Shown here: piece by piece, positions 23,616-34,199 of the stretch
How positions within the stretch are numbered: position 1 is the stretch's first letter
Layout of the letters: each line of letters starts with the position of its first letter
NCBI GenBank assembly: GCA_030998225.1
Contig: JAPYXD010000680.1
Span: 6,758,001-6,822,000, forward strand
Source: Diplolepis rosae
Taxonomy: Eukaryota; Arthropoda; Insecta; Hymenoptera; Diplolepididae
Length of the DNA: 64,000 nucleotides
Direction: 5' to 3'
Translations under genes and position numbers: made by a program
The notes under the pieces: model-generated
Databases searched by the model: none
What the model was told of the DNA's origin: nothing
What the model saw: the letters and a program-made list of their open reading frames with translations, nothing else

Positions 23616-24668
23616 CACTGAGAGACTTTTCGTTATAGTAAATCATAATAATAAATTATATTTTAGTATAATATCGTTTCAAAATTAGGCAAACAGGGTT
23701 TACTTATCAGAAATTAACATAGTGGTTTTCAAGCGGCAGAGTTAATATTTTTGTTTGAACAAATGGAATACATGTTCTACTAACTGATATGGTTCGGTGC
23801 TGAGGAGAGGGGGGAAGTTTCAGTGAGAACATGGACACAAATATTATTATAATAATACTTTATTTATGTTTACATATTTAAGTTTCACAGTGATATATTA
23901 TTTGTAATCGCACGCTTAAAATAAAACATCCATAATCGCTCTTGGATTCGAATTCGTTATCAGCCTTGAATGTGTTTGCGTTAAAATAGTTCATAAACAA
24001 ATTTTTTTTGGCATACCTATTAATAATAACGAGTTAAAGTACACTAAGAGACTTTCTGTTAGAGTAAATGATAAAAATGAATTATATTTTAGTATAATAT
24101 CGTTTTAAAATGAGGCAAATAGGGTTTACGTATCAGATATTAATATAGTGGTTTTCAAGCGCCAAAGTTAATATTTTCGTTTGAATAAATGAAATATATG
24201 TTCTACTAACTGTTATAAAACCTACGAGAATTTTGAATTTACTATATTAAAGTTTTCTAACGCGTGCAAACCAAATGAAAGAAAGAGCGAATTCGGTGCT
24301 GAGGAGAGGGGACAGATTTCAGTGGAAACATGGACACAAAAATTATTTTAATAATATTTTATTTATGTTCAGATATTTAAGTTACACAATGATATATTAT
24401 TTGTAATCGCACGCTTGAATGAAATATTCCGAGAGAAATCTTGCTTATAAGCTTCTACTGAGTTTGACAGACTCGGATCGAGTTTACGAAGCCAATCGAA
24501 AAACGACGGTAGCACTCGAACGACATTCTGAAACGAATTGTATAAAAAACCGAGAATGAATGTTCCGGTTTTTGCCGCGCGTCGCCAAGCTCCTAGCAAC
24601 TTCATATTCATATTATACTAAATTTCCATATATTTTTATCATTTAATCTAACGAAAAATCTCTCTGTG
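23616..24668. mobile_element. CACTGAG-ended element with internal tandem copy
   Basis: The left end CACTGAGAGACTTTTCG and the right complementary end CGAAAAATCTCTCTGTG are each flanked by TA. A block of about 430 bp is present twice in direct orientation: about 23535-23935, starting slightly upstream of the left end, and about 23957-24417. Shared landmarks are 'ggcatacctattaataata' and 'ggtgctgaggagagggg'. The distal part, 24430-24605, is noticeably less AT-rich and contains an 80-codon minus-strand ORF. Confidence 0.65.
24369..24611 (-). CDS. Unrecognised 80-codon ORF inside a CAC-ended element
   Basis: It is ATG-initiated, begins MNMKLLGAWRRAAKTG and has a balanced amino-acid composition over about 60 codons. 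The DNA there is less AT-rich than both flanks, which is unusual for random ORFs in this window. I do not recognise it. It could be a captured exon fragment or chance. The last 20 codons run into the AT-rich repeat. Confidence 0.25.
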   Translation of the reverse strand: MNMKLLGAWRRAAKTGTFILGFLYNSFQNVVRVLPSFFDWLRKLDPSLSNSVEAYKQDFSRNISFKRAITNNISLCNLNI

Positions 24669-24734
24669 TAGTGTTTGTAAATAGTTTCAAATTAGATATA
24701 ATTAGACATATGCTATGCAGTAGAAAGAGAACCA

Positions 24735-24925
24735 AGAGAGCAGCTTAAGAATCAAAAGAGAATGAAAAGCGTAACAAGAGAATCAATAGAAAATGAAAAG
24801 CGTACCAAGAGAGTCAATAGAAAATGAAAAGCGTACCAAGAGAGTCAATAGAGAATGAAATGGTACCAAGAGAATTAAAAAAGAATGAAATGCGTACCCA
24901 GAGAATCAATAGAGAATAAATAGTT
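24735..24925. repeat. Minisatellite, about 31-bp unit
   Basis: About six tandem copies of a unit containing 'cgtaccaagagagtcaatag', followed by 'aaaatgaaaag', with increasing divergence toward the right. Confidence 0.75.
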
Positions 24926-25147
24926 CGACTCGTGATCCCTTGTATATTTGTGCTACCATTTTCTCTCTCCTTTCGATTCAATAGATGAAAGTAATAATTG
25001 GTAATTAACGATACAGTATGTACAAGATTAGAAGGTCTAATTACGATGATGGACAGGGATAAAAAGATATAAGCGTGAACCTGAATGGACAAAGAGATAT
25101 AAAGAGAAAGAGAAGAATAGATAAGAGTTAACAAGTAACAAAATTCT

Positions 25148-25690
25148 CTAATCGCCCCTATCTTTATAATGCCTTTTTCCTGACTTTGTTTTACACACGA
25201 TTGCATTGTTTTTTCTTATGTCTGATTTCATATTACGCTTGTTAAAAACTGTCTCCCTAAGATTCAACGCTTCCGTTAGTTCTCTTTCGGTATACGCTAG
25301 CAGAGCAATATCATCAGCAAAACGTAACATTTTGATTATTTCCCCTGAACTTTGGCGCCTATATTCTTGATTTCTTCTTTAATTTCATTAATGGCTTTCT
25401 CTGAGTATAAATTAAACAGAGGTGGTGATAACAAGCAGCCTTGTCCTAATCTTTTCCTGATGCTTGCTTCTCCCCACTGCCCCAACATTTCTACTACTGC
25501 CTATTGGCCTCGGAATAGAGAGCTTATAATTTTACTGTTCTTGTACTTTATTCCTTTGTTTCTTGATATGTCAAAGAGTTTAAGCCAGAAAACATTATCG
25601 AATGCTGTTTCAAAGTCGACAAACGTTAAAAATATTGGTTTTCCAACTCATAGTCTTTTGTTTTGAATCCATTGTAATCAATTCTCTGGT
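25148..25690 (-). pseudogene. Non-LTR (LINE) reverse transcriptase fragment, copy A
   Basis: Minus-strand frames show consecutive RT blocks: 'FVDFETAFDNVFW', 'GQGCLLSPPLFNLYSEKA', then 'LRFADDIALLAYTERELTEA' with the FADD catalytic box. Stops and frame changes separate them. The same fragment, closely similar, occurs at 46562-46832 upstream of the second protease-like gene, so it marks the left part of the segmental duplication. Clade assignment is not possible from this length. Confidence 0.75.
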
Positions 25691-25842
25691 CCCCCTTTCT
25701 TTCCTAAAACTGAACTAATCTTCGTCGTGTGAGCTTTTTATTGTCTGTTCTTATCCTCTATAAATTATTGTAGTTGGAGTTTTAGACCCTTGTATCGTTA
25801 GGCTAATAGTTACAGTTTCGTTAACCTTGTAATCGTTTGATA

Positions 25843-26758
25843 CGAGGTGTATTCAGAAAATAACGGGAATCTTTTTATTTCGCGGGTTCGGAGAGTCCTA
25901 TTGCCAATTTTTTTTATTATGTTGGTATACATGCCCCTGAAGCATGATAAAATCTTCAGCGGTATTCATTGTTTACTTTGTCTGTGGCTGCCGCCAAGGT
26001 TATACGTGTTTCTATGAGCTTGGCCATTTTCATTTGTTAAAAGAAATGGATCAAAGAATTTGTATCAAATTAGTTTCGACGTCATATCCGTAAACCCATG
26101 TTTCGCCACCTGTTATAATATCTTTCAGTAACTCTGCATCGTCGTTGATTTCATTTAGTGACTCCTGAGCAACTTCCATTCGCCGCTGTTTTTGTTCAAA
26201 ATTCAACAATTTTGCTGCCACGCGTTTCACACCCAAAACATTCGAAAAAATTTCATGTCATGAGCTAATCGATATGCCAACATCATCAGCGACTTCTCTA
26301 ACTGTAATTCGGCGATCGTTCATAACCATTTCTTTCACTTTTTCCACGTTTTCATAAGTTGTTGATGTGCTGGGGCGTCCGGGGCCTTCGTCATCTTCAA
26401 CATCTTCACGGCCATCTTGGAAACGCTTATACCACTCGTAAACTCTTGTTTTACTCACAGCAGACACCATAGGCCTTTGTTAACATTCCACACACTTTGT
26501 TACACTTTATTTCATTTTTTACGCAAAATTTGATACAAATTCTTTGATCCATTCATCTTAACAAACGAAAATCGCCGAGCTCATTAAAACACGTCTAACT
26601 TTAACGGCTGCCACAGACAAAGTAAACAATGAATACAGCTGAAGATTTTATCATACTTCAGGGGCATGTATACCAACATAATAGAAAAAAAAATTGACAA
26701 TAGGACTCTTCAAACCCGCGAAATAAAAAAATTCCCGTTATTTTCTGAACACACCTCC
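25843..26758 (-). mobile_element. Mariner derivative with very long TIRs
   Basis: The 916-bp element is flanked by TA on both sides. The ends are inverted repeats of roughly 230 bp: GAGGTGTATTCAGAAAATAA on the left and its near complement on the right, continuing inward to 'aaagaatttgtatcaaa'. The interior encodes only pieces of a mariner transposase on the minus strand: HTH ('TRVYEWYKRFQDGREDVED', 26470-26258) and the first-Asp region ('RRMEVAQESLNEINDDAELL', 26236-26051), where the family ITGDESW box reads ITGGETW. The rest of the catalytic domain is deleted. Confidence 0.8.
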
Positions 26759-27314
26759 TATGTCACCGGTTTCGTACATATCGCAAACTAATTTAAACAA
26801 AATGATCTCTTCTGCTTGTCCTAAGTATTGTAGGAGTATTTCATTCAAACAATTATTGCGCATCATGAAATTTACGTTTTATTCTCAGCTCTAGAATGAG
26901 TTTTATTAGAAACCAATTCAATTTTTTGTAAATAAAAAAAGGCATGTTCGTAAACAAATACATTATTTCGAATTTAGCACTAGTTTTTTTTTCGATTTTT
27001 TTTACTCGATTAATGTTCCTGAAATATTCAAGAGTACACTTTGAAAATTTGGTTGCTTATAATAACTTTCAAAACATGACAAACTTCTATTTTGTTTGTG
27101 TACAAGTATTCCGATTTCCATCGATCTCATGCTCAATTTACTTCAAACCCTCGTTAAAAAGTTAAAATAGATTTAAAAATTTAAAAAGATTGTAACCCAA
27201 ATAGGTATATGAATATTATACTTAGTTTTAAGGAGGAATTTCATCATTTCGAAACTGTTTACCTGTAGCCCGTTATTGATGTCAAGCAAATAAAGTGGTA
27301 AACGCGACTATGGA

Positions 27315-27322
27315 TATATAAA
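27315..27322 (+). promoter_or_regulatory. TATA box, gene A
   Basis: TATATAAA lies 43 bp upstream of the ATG, in a block conserved with copy B (48145-48152). About 25 bp downstream is 'gcagtgtcg', which could serve as an initiator, giving a very short 5' leader. Confidence 0.55.
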
Positions 27323-28169
27323 TGCTTCATATGCAGTGTCGTTGTATTAAAGAAAAGATGGAAATCTTGTTTAGTGCTCTACTGTGTGCTCTCATAGTCG
27401 CGGCCAATTCCTTGGGTAAATTTTACTAATTTTCTATTGCCACGTTACTCAAAAAAATATGATACGCATAAGATTTCAAAATTTTATCTCCGAACCGCTA
27501 ATTTTGTACAATTCAATTAACCATTTTTATACAATTCTACTGTACATAGTGAAATTTATAGATTTATGAACGCTGATTACTAATCCGTATGATAAATACA
27601 TGATTTTGTTATATTCATGAAATAACATACATATATTAGCATTAGCAATCTCATTTTTTCAAGAATAAACTTTTGATCATGTCTACAGGAAACAAAATTT
27701 GTTCAGATTTTAAAAAACCTTTTTCGTATTTTTTTATCCAAAATATTACAGAACAGTACTTCTTATATTCTGGAAATTTGTCTAAAATTACAGAACTTTC
27801 TGTAATGCTAATAAAAATCTTTTTAAACAATAACCGGAAGTTTCAAAATTTTTAAAGAAAATTACGAAAAAGATACAAAACTTTGTTCAGTAATACCTTG
27901 AATCCGAAACTATAAAACGGGTCAATAAAAACTGAAAAACTTATTTTTTCTGTGTATTTCTGATTAGTATGAAGATTTCAACGATGACTAGTTGTTCATA
28001 AACTTCAAAATCAAGCAAACTAATCCCACATACAGTTCTAATTACAAACTTCTTAATTAAAACCGTTAAATATAAATGTTTAGTGTCAAATCATTTACAT
28101 CCACATCCGAATTTGTGGCTACAATATGGTATTGGGTTCGAAAATTTTCTTTGAAAATTTAATAGTACA

Positions 28170-28590
28170 TTATGTAACGCGGAGCCAAGCTTTGCCGTAC
28201 TCGGCAGAGGGCGATGTTTTTTCGTACGAGCCGTAGCGGAGCGCGCGGATTAGTCAAGTATGAAAAACATCGTCCGAGGCCGAGTACGCGCTTGGATCTA
28301 AGTTGCATGCGATACTTTATGCAAGGGAAGGACGTTTTTCGCGTCATTCCGGAATTGTTTGGTATAACATTAGCAAATCGGGGAATATTTGGGGTGGGGA
28401 TATTCACCGTACTTGGGCGGTAAAACTCATGAACTGCGCATGCGCAAGCGCTAGTGAAGTTACTTTTTCCGTCCAAGTATATTAAAAATCTCCACCCCAA
28501 ATATTCCCCCATTTGCTAATATTACCAAACAGTCCCGTAATGACGCGACAAGCGTGCTTCCGTTGCATAAAATCTATAAATGGAACTAAT
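28170..28590. repeat. Foldback island in intron 1 (copy A)
   Basis: Inverted arms at about 28305-28400 and 28488-28580 share 'attagcaaatcggggaatat' and its complement. The core contains the palindrome TGCGCATGCGCA at 28435-28446. The same block is in copy B (49018-49430), so it predates the duplication. The overlapping ORFs on both strands are by-products of the palindrome. Confidence 0.65.
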
Positions 28591-28628
28591 GACTAAAAAA
28601 GTTAAGGTGGTTGAAAAATGTTACCTCA

Positions 28629-29865
28629 CACGGAGAAAAATAGTTGAAGTAATTTTACTCAACTACCGATCAAATTTGGGACATAAGGACAAGTTAGAAG
28701 TTATTTAGTATCACTGCATTTATTTGTGATATATTAAATGTTCGAAAATGAATCAAAGTTGAGTAAAATTCAGAAGTGTAGGGTGAAGTATGAAATCGTG
28801 CATTAAAAATTTTTAAATATATATATTATTACTCGTATTATAATTATAAAAAACAAATCTTTTATCAAATCACAAAAATTGTAGAGCATTCCGTTCATTC
28901 TATTCTACGCTTCAATCGAAAGTTGAGTAAACCGTGAATCGCAAGATTTATTCCAACAGCTACATCTATTCACGCAGGAACGAATGAAAGTAATCTGCGC
29001 CTTGGGCACACATAAAAAATTTTTAATTTCAAAAACTTAAATTCTTAAAATTAAATTGATATTATGAAAATTTAAACAAAAAAAAGTCGATAAGTGTATT
29101 ACATAAAATATGAAATATCACATAAATTACTCAGGCAGAATAATAATTTGGAATTCGCAAATGTATAATCCATATTTTGAAAATATAAAACACAGAAAAT
29201 AAAAGAACCTTCTTTTCAATGTTTTGATACAAAATACTTCTTAATAATAATGCAATTTTTTAATGTACATTTGAAAATTTAGTTTCACTAAACTTCATAC
29301 GTCGTTATAATAAAAATGTATACTAAATGTAATTTATTAATTATATTAATTTTTAAAAATATTTTATTAATCATTTATGAAAAAAGTTGATTTATTTTTA
29401 CTTGAGTAAGGCTCAAAAATTTTATTGACGGCACTTACTCTCATAAGCTCTGAATAACTCAGGCAGTCACTATATAAGAAAGTTCCAAGTTTTACATCTC
29501 AGCATTGTAAGCGAGCGTGTGCGTGATTCGACGAAAGCGTATCGTACTATATATAAGTGTGTAGTTATTAGGTTTATATATGTAAGGTTATATGTTTAAG
29601 TGTATTTGTGATTTGAAATGTGATTGGCTACTTCTGGATGGTGTGAATGAATTTGTATGTTTATGTATGTACCAGATGAACTATTGGCAGGCTCGAGGTA
29701 AGAATTTTTTTTTATTTAAGAGAACCATACCATTGCCAGTTCACATAATACGCCCGATGCTCATTTTACCCAACTACGGTTTGAAGCACCTCAAGCGTTG
29801 GTGATATATGTCCCAAGTTTAATCGACAGAGTTGAGTAAAATTACTTCAACTATTTTTCTCCGTG
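28629..29865. mobile_element. CACGGAG-ended element, complete copy
   Basis: The 1237-bp element has inverted ends CACGGAGAAAAATAGTTGAA and complement, and a 2-bp CA duplication. Copy B of the duplicated gene has the empty site at about 49475 ('acctcaatg'), which proves the boundaries. It is non-coding, with an internal 'tttgtgatt...tgaatg' region and short TATG runs. Other copies: 17520-20341 and 53380-54376. Confidence 0.85.
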
Positions 29866-30806
29866 CAATGTCTTTCTAGGAAATTATAAGAATGTAATAT
29901 TAAAAAATTAATTTTATAACATTTTTCTTCCCTTTTTGATATAGAATCAAACTCCACGTCTATAGAGGGTAAAGCAATTTCATCGCATGTTATTACCAAA
30001 GGAAACCCACCAATTACGAACTTTATATGTCCTGTACTACAAGTATGTGATGGAAATCAAGTGGCTACTGGAATCTTCCTTGCTAGCAATTACCTTCTAA
30101 CAGTGGCTTCTATTTTATATGACTATGATCAGAATAAAAATGAACATAAACTAGTTAATATTGATTCTTTATTGGTTGCGATTATTTATACGCAGGGCAA
30201 TCGTGAAACATTACAAGTTGTAGACTATCGCATTCATGATCGTTTTGATCCTGCTTCTTCAACAAAACGTCATAATATTGCATTTCTAATGGTAAGATGA
30301 GACTTGAAAAATACATACTTGAAAAATACATACTTGAAATGAAATTTCGTTAAACCAAAACAATGTTGGTTGGTTTAACCCTAAAATTTGTAGTGTTAAC
30401 AAAATATTTTGTAAAGTTGACAAACTTAATTAAGTGAAAGCTTTTTTTCAGTCGAGCAACCAACTTTAGTCAAATTAACAAAAATTTAGTTCATTCAACT
30501 AAAATATTTTCCGAAATTTACCAAATGGAGTCAACATAACTATTTTGTTGAACCAACTAAAATATGTTAGTGGATTCAATTTTCAAAATTTTATTTTTTT
30601 TTAGGTAGACAGCGAAGAAAATAAACTAGAAGGACCGTTTCCTTGCCTACCAGGATCACCATTGGTGCTTGATCATGATACAATTAGTAGTGAAAATTAT
30701 ATGGGTATCGCACATATGACATTGAAGGAGATCCATTAGATGTCACAATTTATCCTGAACTAGTTGAAATTAAAGTTCAGCTACATAAATACGATTTTTG
30801 CAAGGG

Positions 30807-31631
30807 TGTTGTGTCGCAAATTAACCTTTATATTAAATTATTTAAAATTGCTTAATTTTAATGTTAATAAGGTAAGATAGGTACTTCGACTTATTAAAAA
30901 GAGATTCCTACAGACCATCATACGGCGATCATAAATCATAATTTTTACAGTTTATCTTTCTTTGATTAGCATCTCAAATTTATAACCAGTGTCCAATATT
31001 CTGTACGTTTTATGCGCCAATACTTTAGAAACGGACATCTGACATTTCTTAAACAGTAGGTTGTAATTCATATAATTCGTGTAAGCCTTCCTTTGCCATT
31101 TAAGCCCTCAGCAGTCTAGAACAAATTCAATGGACTATTGTAATAGTTTAAGAAATTTCGGTACGTGACCATAGTTGAGTCTGCGTTTCCCTGAGAAGAT
31201 GCAGCCCAGATGCGCTCGAACTTTTTAGGGCCATAATAAGGAAACGGCCCACTGTTAACCAGGAGCGTTGTGAAAAAAAGGGATCTCTCTCCAGCTAAGA
31301 TACACCCACGTAGACAACGAGCCAATGAGATTCGAAATAAAAAATTATTAGGCAAAGAGGGAGGCTGACTTAGGAAAGCTAAACTTAGGAACTTTTTCCT
31401 TAGGGAAAAATGGTCAGTCGTCATGTAGCCTTCGTCTATGCATTCAACACGAGTTTTGTAATTAATTGTAACCAAATCACATCTTCACTTATCCACATTA
31501 AATAGAATTATACATAAAAATTAGTATTTTTTCCTAAAACCAACATTCTAATCAATTAAATTCAATTAAGTTTAAATTTAATATAATTGTGCATCAGACA
31601 ACCTGACTCCAACTCATGCACAAATTTTCCA
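30807..31631 (+). repeat. 5' LTR of BEL/Pao element
   Basis: It starts TGTTGTGTCGCAAATT and ends ACAAATTTTCCA. It is 825 bp, the same length as the 3' LTR. The minus-strand ORF of 119 codons inside it recurs identically in the other LTR and is not evidence of a gene. Confidence 0.95.
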
Positions 31632-31649
31632 TGGTCCTTCGAGCCGGAT
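31632..31649 (+). other. Primer-binding site, tRNA-Tyr type
   Basis: TGGTCCTTCGAGCCGGAT starts immediately after the LTR. It is complementary to the 3' end expected for an animal tRNA-Tyr, whose acceptor stem reads CCTTCG...CGAAGGA plus CCA. The tRNA identity is from general knowledge, not a search. Confidence 0.65.
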
Positions 31650-31853
31650 AAAAGTGATCAATTAAAAAAATGTGTGTTATAAGAATTTCGGACGAATAAC
31701 ATTAGAGGTGTTTTACAAAAGTGCAACAGTCGCATATAGAAACAGAACTATACGTCCCGAAACAAGGTGAAGAGTGACACGATAAATAAGGGCTACGACG
31801 CGCTACAAGGAGAAAAAAAGGGGTGAAGGCGATTTCATATAGCTCCTACAATT

Positions 31854-32921
31854 TTGTGGAATAATTTACAAAACGAATATTTCAATGTACTTTCGGAAGC
31901 TGAACAATTGGTCATTACAGTGACACCACTGCCGCAAAATATTAATACTTCCGCGAACTTAAATTCCAGATTAAACGAGGCGAGTATTACTTCAGATAAT
32001 ATAAACAATGAAGCACCAGTCCAAAGCGCAAGATCGCGACGCGTAAAACTACCAGAAGCGACACTTCCATCATTTAGTGGTCGGTACGAGGAGTGGCTAT
32101 CGTTTAAAGATGAATTTACATCTTTGATTCATGAACAGGACGATTTGACTAACATTCAAAAGTTGCAATATTTAAAATCAGCGGTAACGGGCGAAGCAGC
32201 TAAGAAGATTAAAACAATGAGCATAACTGACGAGAATTATCACCGCGCTTGGACTCTGCTGGAAAAAGCATACGCGGACGAGCGATTAATAATTTCGAAA
32301 CATTTAAGTTTATTGTTGAGGCTGCCGGTACAGACTAAAGAAACAGCCGAGGGGTTATGCAAACTCGCTGATGATACACTCCAACACGTAGAATCGTTAG
32401 CTGCGCTTGGGGTAAACGTGTCTGAAGAGATTCTTGTGCAAAATCTAGAGGAAAAATTACATAAAAATACGGTTGATAAATGGGACGAAACAATAAAAGG
32501 GGGTTCCTTTCCAAAACTGGACCAAATGACCGAGTTTGTATATATAACTGCGAAGCGTTTATCAAAACGGGATAAAGAACCAGACGATAATTGGAAATAT
32601 TCGCAAAGGGTTAATCATAAATCTTTGTCACAATTATTAGCAAGGAAAAAGGATAAGCCTACCAAGGGACAAACATTTTTAACCAATGCAACTAATAAAT
32701 GCAAGGTTTGTCTAGCAAAATTCCATCCGTTGCATAAATGTAAAAAGTTTTATTCATTTGGTTTCGATGAACGGTTACAAGCTGCAAAGGAGGCCTCGGT
32801 TTGTTTAACTTGTTTACGGTTGCACGAAGGCAAAGAATGCAAATTTAAAAAATGTATGGTTTGTGAAAATCCTAATCATTTTTCACTCCATGACCATCAA
32901 ACTCGTGTGAATAATAGGTGA
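31854..32921 (+). pseudogene. BEL/Pao gag region
   Basis: Open frame of about 355 codons. Residues about 64-240 resemble the Pao-family gag core, with 'LPEATLPSFSGRYEEW' and 'LQYLKSAVTGEAAKKI'. A Cys/His-rich tail begins near residue 282 with 'CKVCLAKFHPLHKC' and continues with 'CLTCLRLHEG' and 'CMVCENPNHFSLH'. Gag packages element RNA in cytoplasmic particles. The frame opens after a stop at about 31826 and has no ATG until deep inside the core, so the usual N-terminus appears deleted. It closes with TGA at 32919-32921, after which the same frame continues into protease. Confidence 0.85.
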
Positions 32922-34199
32922 CTGAAAAAACCTACAGGAATAAGTGAGCAGCTTTTAGCATTTTTATCAAACGTACCGCAAAATCAAGTAATTACAAGTG
33001 CACTTATCAAGGTAATAGATCGCAAAAATAATTTTATAAAATGTCGTGCATTACTTGATACGTGCTCAACAGTTAATTTAATTACTGAAGAATTAGCTAA
33101 TCTATTACAATTGCCTAAAAAAAAATGCTGTATTCCTGTAGGCGCGCTTAATGATTTATCGACGTCAACAAATTATTCCGTAACAGTAACATTCCAATCA
33201 ACACTAAACGACTACTCCAAAAGCGTAGAATTTTTAACCATACCATGTATTTCTGAAGCAGTTCCCAGAGAAGCAATAAAACGAGAGAGTATTTTAATTC
33301 CAAAAAATATTAAACTCGCGGATCCGGAGTTTCATAAATCGGCACCTATCGACGTGTTACTAGGATCAGGACCTACTCTTTCATTATTTTGTATTGGACA
33401 ACTAAATCTTTCTAATGAAACCACCGATTTGTATCTACAAAAGACTAGATTAGGCTGGATCATTGGAGGGACAATCAATACGAAAAAGGAAATTCATAAG
33501 GCTTCGTGTAACTTAACAGATCTACAAACTAATTTAGAAAAATTCTGGGAAATTGAAGAAGGAGCGTCTAAAGTTCACCGGTCAAAAGAAGAAATTGAAT
33601 GCGAAGAACATTTCATAAAATATACGACACGTGACGAAAAAGGACGATATGTAGTCGCACTTCCATTTAAAACAGATCCAAATCAGTTAGGTGATTCGCG
33701 CGCGCAAGCATTAAAAAGATTGAACTCGTTGCTCATTAAGTTTCAGAAAAATTCCGAGTTTAAAGAGAAGTATAGCGCGGTACTCAAAGAATACTTAGAT
33801 CTTGGTCATTTAACAGAAGTAAAAAATCCAACAAACGATGGTTTTTACCTACCGCATCACGCCGTTATAAAGGAAACAAGCGCGACCACTAAAATTCGCG
33901 TAGTTTTTGACGGTTCGGCAAAAACGAGCACAGGCATATCGCTCAACGAAACACTTCTTGTTGGCCCGACGATTCAAGACGATATTTTCACTCTTTTACT
34001 GCGATTTCGATTACATAACTACGTCATTTCAGCTGATATTGAAAAAATGTATCGGCAAATCCTAGTAAAAGAAGAAGATAGAAAATATCAGCGTATATTG
34101 TGGAAAGAAAAGGATGAAATAAAGACGTATCAATTAAATACGGTCACGTTCGGACGAGCTTCCGCTCCTTTCCTCGCTATACGGTGTTTAGAAAAATAA
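32922..34199 (+). pseudogene. BEL/Pao protease and 5' part of reverse transcriptase
   Basis: In frame with gag after the TGA. The aspartic-protease active-site loop is at about 33048-33074 ('ALLDTCSTVNLIT', DTCS where DSGS or DTGS is more usual). The RT fingers follow: 'GFYLPHHAVIKE', 'IRVVFDGSAKT', then the first catalytic Asp in 'VISADIEKMYRQI', and 'VTFGRASAPFLAIRC'. The frame stops at 34197-34199, just after a short A run (34192-34196). The rest of RT is in a different frame from 34184 on, so one nucleotide has been lost relative to a single-frame polyprotein. Confidence 0.85.

Noticed and set aside
24735..24925. Regularly spaced repeats considered as a CRISPR-like array
   Set aside because: Units are directly tandem with no unique spacers and degrade progressively. 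This is a eukaryotic minisatellite.
28159..28512. ORFs on both strands recurring at 49005-49346
   Set aside because: They recur because the region is duplicated and because the sequence is an intronic palindrome. Splicing of the surrounding gene removes it.
31116..31475. 119-codon minus-strand ORF, repeated identically at 37210-37569
   Set aside because: It lies entirely within the two nearly identical LTRs, so the duplication is explained by LTR structure. No domain was recognised.
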